This document shows, in pieces, positions 32,236 to 37,381 of a stretch of DNA of 37,381 bases; position 1 is the first letter of the stretch; each line of letters starts with the position of its first letter. Below the pieces are notes generated by a model, which saw only the letters and a list, made by a program, of their open reading frames with translations, ran no database searches and was not told where the DNA came from. The position numbers and the translations under genes were made by a program. Source of the stretch: Collinsella sp. (lineage in GTDB: Bacteria; Actinomycetota; Coriobacteriia; Coriobacteriales; Coriobacteriaceae); contig JAGZSF010000017.1 in NCBI GenBank assembly GCA_018381235.1, positions 1 to 37,381 of the forward strand, given 5' to 3'.

Positions 32236-34370
32236 GCGGCACCCCCCTCACCGTCACCGATGTAAGCGATGTGCTGCAGCAGCGCCACGATGTCCTCGCC
32301 GTCGACGGGCTCCACCGCAATATGCTTTGCGCTCAGGCGCTCGCGGATAATGGGCAGATCGCACGCCTTTGCCTGACGCATAAGCAGGTAGAGCACGTCG
32401 CCGTCGACCAAGCCCGCCGCGTCGCTCTCGCGGATTGCCGACCCAATTACGCCCACCAGCTCGCCGACAGGCTCCATGCCCGGTACCACGCGCAGGAGCA
32501 AAAAACTCCCCATCTTGCTATCTGCCAGCGCCTGTTCCGCCGCGAGCTCTTGGCCAAAGGCAGCCTGCTTGAGCACGCAAGTGCCGTCAACGCAGCGTTT
32601 ATCCTGCGCCACCGCCTCATAGTCAAAGGCACGGCCCAGCGCACTTTCGACCAGGCCGCACAAGATGCGGAACAGGTTTTGATAATAGAGGGTCATTTGG
32701 TTTTCGGCCGCACTACGCACAAAGATCAACACGGCGGGTGCCCCGTCGCGCTCGATCGTGTATCCAAACATGGGAAGCCCCGGCGTCAACTCGCGGTTCA
32801 CCCACAGGTTCGAACGACCCCCGTCGCCCAAAAGAGGTGCAAGCTGCTCAAGCGTGAGCGAACGTGCGGCATCTTCGGCAATCGCGGGACTTGCTGCCAC
32901 CAGGCGTGCAAATGCCCCGCCCGAAACATGGTAGATCGCCACCGAATCGTTCTCGAGGATCTCGCCCAGAAGCTCGCAGCACTTGCGATAGATGTCGCGT
33001 GGGTTGAGCACGTCGAGCTCCTGCGTCACGGCAAAGATCTTGCCAAAGCTGTCGTGGCGGCCCACGATCTGGCGCCTGTACGCGCGCTTGTCCTCGATCG
33101 CGTCGTGGTAGAGCTGCGTAAGAAACGTATTACGGTTGCGCACGAGGTCGTTTTGATCGCGCTCCGCCCTAATAGCTTCGCTGTTGCGCAGCTGCACATA
33201 GCCGCACACGGCGCCCACCACAAAGTACGCAATAAACGGTAGCCAGTTGGACGGCTCGTAGAACAGACCCTGGAAGGTATAGCCGTACTGAGTAAAGTAG
33301 CCGGCTGCCAAACCCACCGACGCCAGCAGCGCCGCAACCAGGCCAAAATCGAGCCCATACAGCGTGCCGATCAGTACCACGTACAGCAGGCGGTAGTCGA
33401 GCACGTTAAGCTGAGCAGACTGCGAAAACACCAGCTCCAGGCCCTCAAAGAGCACCCAGGCCAGCGCGGTCTCCAGGCATTTGATGGGCAGTGTCCGCCC
33501 GCGCATGCGGTCGATGGCGGCACGCAGCGGATGGCGCTTGCCCGCGAGGGTCTGCTCCCAGCGGGCGTGTATGGTCGAAAGATCGCGCAGCACGTCATAG
33601 CGCTGGAACCACCCGTAGCGCGTGCGGACGGTATCGCTCGGAGCAATGGAGACGACGGCGTCCCCGTCGTAGGTAATGTCGAGCCCCGGGAACAAGCCCT
33701 TGAGCGCCTCGCCCAGGTCTCCCACGGTGTGGGCAAAGCTATCCGGAACCTCGAGTTCCTCGAATGTGGCATCCCAGCTGTCGAAGATGCGACGCACCAG
33801 AACGGCCAGCTCCTCGGCGCAGAGGGCACCGAGCGGTGAGTCCGCCCCAGCCCTCATGACAGCAGAGCCTTGCGAGCACGCCTCGAACAGCGGGGTCAAA
33901 ATCGGGTCTTCCAGCGTGGGCGAGGCGGTGTACAGATACGGCACGCGCAAGATCTTGGCCTGAATGCCGTCGCGGACCGCATAGTAGCGGCACAGGTCGT
34001 TGGCCGCACGGGCAATGATGCCCTTGCCGTTTTGCCCCGCAGCGTCCACCGCACCGTCCGCTCCCATGGGACCAGTCACAAACAGCAGCTGAATCTGGCG
34101 ACCCATGCAAGCTCGAAAGACGGAGCGCAGCAGCTCGATGTCGCCAACGGCCTCGGTATGCGGCGTGAGATAGGTAGAGAGGTAGACCACACGGTCGAAT
34201 TCGTAAGCCTGGTCCAGGTGCTGCAGCAGCTCTTTCCAAGACGCATGGAGCGACGACCCGTCGCGGCGCGCCTCGTTGGCCGCCACGACCTGAACATGGT
34301 CACTGGGAAACGCCTTGGCACAAAAGTCGTCATCGACATACACGGTATTGCCAACAACCAGCACTTCCAC
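32232..34370 (-). CDS. pelD: PelD-like cyclic-di-GMP receptor with N-terminal SDR-like domain
   Basis: In this 712-aa protein, residues 1-285 look like a degenerate NAD-dependent epimerase/SDR domain: VLVVGNTVYVDD has no intact Gly-rich loop, and ILRVPYLYTASP is recognisable. Residues 296-393 hold about four transmembrane helices. A GAF-like domain (about 430-590) and a degenerate GGDEF domain follow. The GGDEF active site reads DGDVL, yet RESD (R647-D650) keeps the RxxD I-site exactly five residues before it, as in cyclic-di-GMP receptors. I choose the GTG at 34370 because a very strong GGGGAGGGGGAG precedes it by 6 nt. ATGs at 34406 and 34415 lack ribosome-binding sites and lie near the probable transcription start. 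It is the first gene of the Pel operon. Confidence 0.88.
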   Translation of the reverse strand: MEVLVVGNTVYVDDDFCAKAFPSDHVQVVAANEARRDGSSLHASWKELLQHLDQAYEFDRVVYLSTYLTPHTEAVGDIELLRSVFRACMGRQIQLLFVTGPMGADGAVDAAGQNGKGIIARAANDLCRYYAVRDGIQAKILRVPYLYTASPTLEDPILTPLFEACSQGSAVMRAGADSPLGALCAEELAVLVRRIFDSWDATFEELEVPDSFAHTVGDLGEALKGLFPGLDITYDGDAVVSIAPSDTVRTRYGWFQRYDVLRDLSTIHARWEQTLAGKRHPLRAAIDRMRGRTLPIKCLETALAWVLFEGLELVFSQSAQLNVLDYRLLYVVLIGTLYGLDFGLVAALLASVGLAAGYFTQYGYTFQGLFYEPSNWLPFIAYFVVGAVCGYVQLRNSEAIRAERDQNDLVRNRNTFLTQLYHDAIEDKRAYRRQIVGRHDSFGKIFAVTQELDVLNPRDIYRKCCELLGEILENDSVAIYHVSGGAFARLVAASPAIAEDAARSLTLEQLAPLLGDGGRSNLWVNRELTPGLPMFGYTIERDGAPAVLIFVRSAAENQMTLYYQNLFRILCGLVESALGRAFDYEAVAQDKRCVDGTCVLKQAAFGQELAAEQALADSKMGSFLLLRVVPGMEPVGELVGVIGSAIRESDAAGLVDGDVLYLLMRQAKACDLPIIRERLSAKHIAVEPVDGEDIVALLQHIAYIGDGEGGAA

Positions 34371-34419
34371 CGTGCGCTCCCCCTCCCCAAATTTAGCTTT
34401 TGCCATGGTAAACATGCAT

Positions 34420-34434
34420 ATTGTACGCTGTCAA
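34420..34434 (-). promoter_or_regulatory. probable promoter region of the Pel operon
   Basis: On the minus strand a good -10-like TACAAT (34420-34425) would start transcription near 34413, giving a ~43-nt leader to the preferred pelD GTG. TTGACA (34429-34434) lies too close to pair with it. A weaker TTGCCT about 19 bp upstream could be its -35. The promoter is plausible but not textbook. Confidence 0.4.
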
Positions 34435-34605
34435 TGTAGGCCAAAGGCAACTTTAAAGCTGTTTTAAGAACTTTTTCAGACGGGAAGCGACTCGCGCCTG
34501 AGCCAGAGAGCCCTACACGTGCCGCTGCACGGCGGAGAAAGGCGAATCCACTACCCCTCAGGCATAATTCCTGAGCAAAATCAAGCAGAGCACACGGCTT
34601 TTTGC

Positions 34606-34830
34606 GCCACTTTAAGACGTAATCGGGATGTGGCGAGAGGCCAAATTCGGAAGTGCGGGGAAAACCAAAGGAATGCTGACCAGACCCCCGTTTTAGGCTT
34701 CCGCGACCTGCGGTTTTGATACAAAAAAACCGCGTTGTGCTCGAAGGTTTTCGATTTTTCCCCGCACTTCTGTAATTACATCTCTGGATCGAGGGCGCAG
34801 GCAATGGTGACGACATCCACGATAGCGCCC
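34606..34830. repeat. left copy of a ~225-bp direct repeat with internal hairpins
   Basis: This copy closely resembles 36746-36967 in the same orientation, from GCCACTTTAAGACGT to GATAGCGCCC. Within it, 34650-34664 and 34756-34770 are a perfect 15-bp inverted pair (GAAGTGCGGGGAAAA and its complement). A second stem, GCGGTTTT with AAAAACCGC, lies between them. The stretch 34435-35012 otherwise holds no gene, only a CTCAGG/CCTGAG hairpin at 34557-34576. The hairpin-bearing, non-coding repeat looks like a MITE or intergenic repeat of this lineage. Confidence 0.75.
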
Positions 34831-34969
34831 CCCTATGCCTGATACCAAAATCGTTCCATAGGGACCCGTTTCCCAATGGGATGATTCTTCACAAAGGGCA
34901 TTAAGGCGCATGAGAACATGGTAGAGGCAAGCAAGCGCGCTTCCACGTTTTCGCCCATGGTGACCACGG

Positions 34970-34975
34970 TATAAT
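34970..34975 (+). promoter_or_regulatory. -10 box upstream of the AlbA-type gene
   Basis: A perfect TATAAT lies 37 bp before the ATG at 35013. The -35 region (GTTTTC at 17 bp) is poor. This is the only promoter-like signal for the plus-strand gene. Confidence 0.4.
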
Positions 34976-35012
34976 CCAACGAGACAAGCAACGAACGGGA
35001 AAGGCAGCGCGG

Positions 35013-35633
35013 ATGAACCTGGGCAGCGAGAGCGAGACCGTCGAGTTCAAGAAGTCCACTGGCGAGCATAAAGAAGCACTGCAAGCCATCAGCGCCATGC
35101 TGAACAAGCACGGCCGCGGCGAGCTCTACTTCGGCGTGAAGGACAACGGCGATGTCATCGGCCAGGATGTCAGCGACGCAACGCTGCGCCAGGTGACGTC
35201 GTGGGTGTCCGACAAGATCGAGCCCGCGGTGTTCCCGACGGTCGAGTGCCTCGACGCCGATGATGGGCTGCGATACATCAAAATTGCCTTCTCAGGTGCC
35301 GACGCCCCCTGCTCCGCCGACGGACGCTACTTCACCCGCGTGGGGACTTCGAACAAAGCGCTGTCGGCCTCGGAGCTGAGCGCCATGGTCGTCAAGCGTG
35401 AGCGCGCCCGTAGCCCGTGGGACTCGCTGCCGTCCGGCAGGCCCGTCTCCGACGCCGACGAGCAGGCGGTGCGTGACTTCGTCGCGCGCGGCGGCAGGGC
35501 CGGACGCGTGGGCGGCGGGTTCGCCGGCGTGGAGGACACCTTGGCAAGGCTCGACCTCGTCGCGCCCGACGGCAGCCTAAGAAACGCCGCGGTGGAGCTG
35601 TTCTGCGAGGGATCCGACACCTACCCAGGATGA
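35013..35633 (+). pseudogene. AlbA_2 (Schlafen-like) protein, N-terminal part of a frameshifted gene
   Basis: This part (206 aa) holds the AlbA_2 domain: SESETVEFKKSTGEHKEAL, then AISAMLNKHGRGELYFGVKDNGDVIGQDVS and YFTRVGTSNKALSASEL. The family comprises putative DNA/RNA-binding regulators that carry an ATPase-like domain C-terminally. The frame stops at TGA (35631-35633) in the middle of a normally continuous region. The next frame continues the same protein family with a 4-nt ATGA overlap. Restoring one C in the CCC at 35624-35626 would give one ORF of about 460 aa, the usual family size. It may be a real loss, an assembly error, or translational coupling of two halves. Confidence 0.75.
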
Positions 35634-36394
35634 AGCTGGGGCTTCTGGGCGGCAACACCAAGGCCAAGATCCTCGACCTGCGCCGCGAGAGCGGCACCAT
35701 GCTCAAGCTGCTCGACTTCGCCGAGTACTTCGTGACGTCGAACATCAGGCGCGAGTTCGTCATCGGCGAGACGGGCATGTACCGCAAGGAGATCCCCGAG
35801 ATCCCGGCCGAGGCCATCCGCGAGGCGGTTGCCAACGCGCTGTGCCACCGCGACTACACCACCGGCACCGCCGTCGAGGTCAACGTGTTCATGGACACCG
35901 TCCAGATCGTGAGCCCGGGCCTGTTCCCCGAGGGCGACTCGCCGCAAGAGCACCTAGACGGTACCGCGAGCGAGTTCGGCCTCCGAAACCCCGCGATCGC
36001 GCGCACCCTGTTCCGCGCCGGCGTCATCGAGCAGTACGGCACGGGCATACCGCGCATCAAGGAGGCCTGCGAGGCAGCCGGCGTGAGGTTCCGCTTCGAG
36101 CAGACCGTCAACAGCACCGTCGTCGTCTTCGAGCGTCCTGGGTTGCAGAAAGCGGCCTTCAGGAGAACCGCGGCCGACAACCGACCGCTCCTCAGCGAGC
36201 GCGAACGAGCAGCGATGGCAATTGCCGCCGCTCAGGGGAAAATCACGACCTCCGACCTCGCGCGGGAGTCCAATGTCGGTAGGAAAACGGCCTCGAAGAC
36301 TCTGAAAGACCTTGCCGGTCGAGGCCTGTTGGAATGGGTAGGGAAAAGCCCGAAAGACCCGCACCAGTTCTACAGGATGCCAAGCGAAGTTTGA
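35630..36394 (+). pseudogene. HATPase_c_4 / winged-helix C-terminal part of the frameshifted AlbA_2-type gene
   Basis: This part (254 aa) continues the same protein: YRKEIPEIPAEAIREAVANA and LCHRDYTTGTAVEVNVF form the GHKL-like ATPase segment. DTVQIVSPGLFPEG and RNPAIARTLFRAGVIEQYGTG are signature blocks of the HATPase_c_4 family. The C-terminus (ITTSDLARESNVGRKTASKT, LAGRGLLEWVG) is a winged helix-turn-helix. These proteins often act as stand-alone regulators or as parts of mobile or defence-linked loci. It has no ribosome-binding site of its own apart from coupling to the upstream stop codon. It is flanked by the two ~225-bp repeats, which suggests a mobile or replaceable cassette. Confidence 0.75.
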
Positions 36395-36448
36395 GGCTGC
36401 AGGTCCTAGCCGGGAAACAGGCCCATTGCGTTTGCTGCCCTCCCCCTG

Positions 36449-36505
36449 CTGGGCACTACTGAGTAATCTACTGGGCACTGCTGAGTAATCTACTGAGTAG
36501 TGCCC
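36449..36505. repeat. 22-bp direct repeat plus inverted end after the AlbA-type gene
   Basis: A 22-bp unit starting CTGGGCACT occurs twice in tandem (36449-36470, 36471-36492) with one difference. AGTAGTGCCC (36496-36505) then inverts GGGCACTACT (36451-36460). The block can fold into a hairpin 60 nt beyond the stop codon, but there is no T-run. Confidence 0.6.
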
Positions 36506-36560
36506 AAGCGCGAGTTGGCAAGTCCGCCGAAGCCCAGAGAAACGGCTCCGAAGAATATAC

Positions 36561-36657
36561 TGACCGCTACTGACCGCTACTGACCGCTACTGACCGCTAC
36601 TGACCGCTACTGACCGCTACTGACCGCTACTGACCGCTACTGACCGCTACTGACCGC
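36561..36657. repeat. 10-bp tandem array, nine full copies plus a partial
   Basis: TGACCGCTAC is repeated nine times without a single difference (36561-36650), followed by the partial unit TGACCGC. The period equals about one helical turn, so any bound protein would see all sites on one face. The perfect identity suggests recent slippage and a variable copy number. There are no spacers, so it is not a CRISPR array. Confidence 0.9.
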
Positions 36658-36745
36658 GATGAGCCTCCCCGGAGCCAAGAGCCTTTTGCCCTAATCACAA
36701 CACCGCAATTCAAGCACCGCAGAAAACTCCATTAGCGATGAACCA

Positions 36746-36967
36746 GCCACTTGAAGACGTGATCAAGGTGCGGCAAGGGGTCAAATTCGGAGGTGCGGGG
36801 AAAATCGAAGAAATGCTAACCAGGCCCCAGTTTTCGCTTCCGCGAACTGCGGTTTTGGTGCTAAAAATCGCGTTGTGCTCGAAGGTTCTCGATTTTCCCC
36901 GCACTTCCGTAATTACATCCTTGGATCGAGAGTACAGGCAACAATGACGTCATCCGCGATAGCACCC
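36746..36967. repeat. right copy of the ~225-bp direct repeat
   Basis: This is the partner of 34606-34830, with visible sequence identity throughout and many scattered differences. Its inverted pair is GTGCGGGGAAAATCGA (36793-36808) with TCGATTTTCCCCGCAC (36889-36904). The internal GCGGTTTT stem is kept by a G-U pair (partner AAAAATCGC), which hints at RNA-level or foldback conservation. The rest of 36658-37056 holds no gene that I can support. Confidence 0.75.
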
Positions 36968-37056
36968 AACAGTCACGGACGTACAAAAGGCCGTTGCCGG
37001 AAGCCTCCATACAACGACTCTTCTTTGCGCGCGCCACGCTCGCAATGCTCCATTAA

Positions 37057-37119
37057 ATGTAACTAATTGATTTGCTATATACCATTCATAATGGCACATA
37101 GCAAATCAATTAGTTACAT
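37057..37119. repeat. AT-rich 63-bp palindrome
   Basis: Perfect 22-bp arms (37057-37078 and 37098-37119) surround a centre that contains CCATT-CAT-AATGG. Its low GC stands out against the GC-rich surroundings. It ends 2 nt before the GGAGG of the small ORF at 37133, so it is either a strong operator or 5' UTR structure, or the end of an inserted element. Confidence 0.7.
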
Positions 37120-37132
37120 GTGGAGGCAGAAC

Positions 37133-37234
37133 ATGAGGGAGTACGTCGAGAAGCAGCTGCACACTAGAGTCGATTGCGAGCCCAACGACGCCTCGGAAAT
37201 AACGACGCAAAACTCTTTCCGAAAGTGTAGGTGA
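37133..37234 (+). CDS. small ORF, 33 aa, unknown
   Basis: The ORF begins MREYVEKQLHTRVDCEPNDA and ends FRKCR. GGAGG sits 7 nt before the ATG, a good initiation signal directly downstream of the AT-rich palindrome. I recognise no family. It could be a real micro-protein, a leader peptide, or the stump of a truncated gene whose first codons survive. The next ATG follows 5 nt after its stop. Confidence 0.4.
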   Translation: MREYVEKQLHTRVDCEPNDASEITTQNSFRKCR

Positions 37235-37239
37235 GCGAA

Positions 37240-37305
37240 ATGGCGACTCATGCATACGATGACCTTTATTCTTATCTAGCCGCTGTTAGCGCCGGAATAA
37301 TTTAG
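37240..37305 (+). CDS. very small ORF, 21 aa, unknown
   Basis: The ORF starts MATHAYDDLYSYLAAVSAGI and stops at TAG. GGTGAG lies 4 nt before the ATG and overlaps the stop of the 33-aa ORF, suggesting coupling. A terminator follows closely. The length is marginal; it may be the remnant of a longer gene. Confidence 0.25.
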   Translation: MATHAYDDLYSYLAAVSAGII

Positions 37306-37314
37306 CCAAATATA

Positions 37315-37343
37315 GTCGGCCGAGATTGACCAATCCCGGCCGA
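37315..37343 (+). terminator. terminator after the small ORFs
   Basis: GTCGGCCG pairs with CGGCCGAC and GATT with AATC, with one mismatch between them and a GACC loop. CCATTTTAG follows on the plus strand. It would end a transcript that includes the two small ORFs. Confidence 0.6.
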
Positions 37344-37381
37344 CCCATTTTAGCCAACACGCCCGCATCTATGACTTTCCT

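Noticed and set aside
36561..36657. CRISPR array
   Set aside because: The units are contiguous 10-mers without spacers, and no cas genes are present.
36738..36947. 69-codon ORF inside the right direct repeat
   Set aside because: It coincides with the hairpin-bearing repeat. The left copy does not keep the same frame, so it is not a conserved protein.
34643..36967. Complete insertion sequence
   Set aside because: The flanking repeats are direct and non-coding, and no transposase is present between them, so a standard IS cannot be claimed.

Overview
The window is high-GC actinobacterial chromosome, most like Collinsella or a close relative in the Coriobacteriia. I base this on protein style, gene order and GC-rich codon use, not on a database match. 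Nearly all genes lie on the minus strand. Only a lipoprotein (12.1 kb), a small ModE-like regulator (17.3 kb), a broken AlbA-type gene (35.0 kb) and two mini-ORFs at the right edge are on the plus strand.

Layout, left to right. (1) 0.2-11.8 kb is one co-directional block read right to left: rimP-nusA-infB-rbfA-nrnA-truB-ribF-dnaG-rpoD, with mostly overlapping or nearly touching genes. It joins the classic nusA/infB translation operon to the dnaG-rpoD pair. A promoter (TTGCAC-17-TATAGT) and an intrinsic terminator just before the rimP ribosome-binding site suggest attenuation, plausibly by NusA itself. (2) 12.1-17.7 kb holds a lipoprotein, leuS with a long hairpin leader, a guaB whose length and active-site numbering match the divergent Tritrichomonas-type IMP dehydrogenase, and a small winged-helix regulator. 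(3) 17.8-23.1 kb is a sucrose module: LacI-type regulator, PTS EIIBC and GH32 sucrose-6-phosphate hydrolase, with a cre-like operator before the PTS gene. Beyond its terminator lies a PLP-fold protein that seems to lack the catalytic lysine. (4) 23.3-34.4 kb is an eight-gene run that I read as a Gram-positive Pel exopolysaccharide cluster: pelD-pelE-pelA(deacetylase)-pelF-pelG, extended by a CotH-kinase lipoprotein, a VTC-type polyphosphate polymerase domain protein and a DUF4956 membrane protein. (5) 34.4-37.4 kb is accessory DNA: two ~225-bp direct repeats bracket a frameshifted AlbA/HATPase/winged-helix gene and a 10-bp tandem array, followed by an AT-rich 63-bp palindrome and two tiny ORFs.

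How the genes work together. Region 1 makes core transcription, translation-initiation and replication-priming proteins from what looks like one long transcript. The sucrose genes import and hydrolyse sucrose under local LacI-type control. In the Pel cluster, PelD keeps an RxxD cyclic-di-GMP I-site motif beside a degenerate GGDEF motif. PelD, PelE and PelG would form the membrane complex that drives PelF polymerisation, and the PelA-like protein would deacetylate the product outside the cell. The three downstream genes suggest a phosphate-linked or kinase-dependent add-on. That last step is inference and is the most interesting open question in the window.
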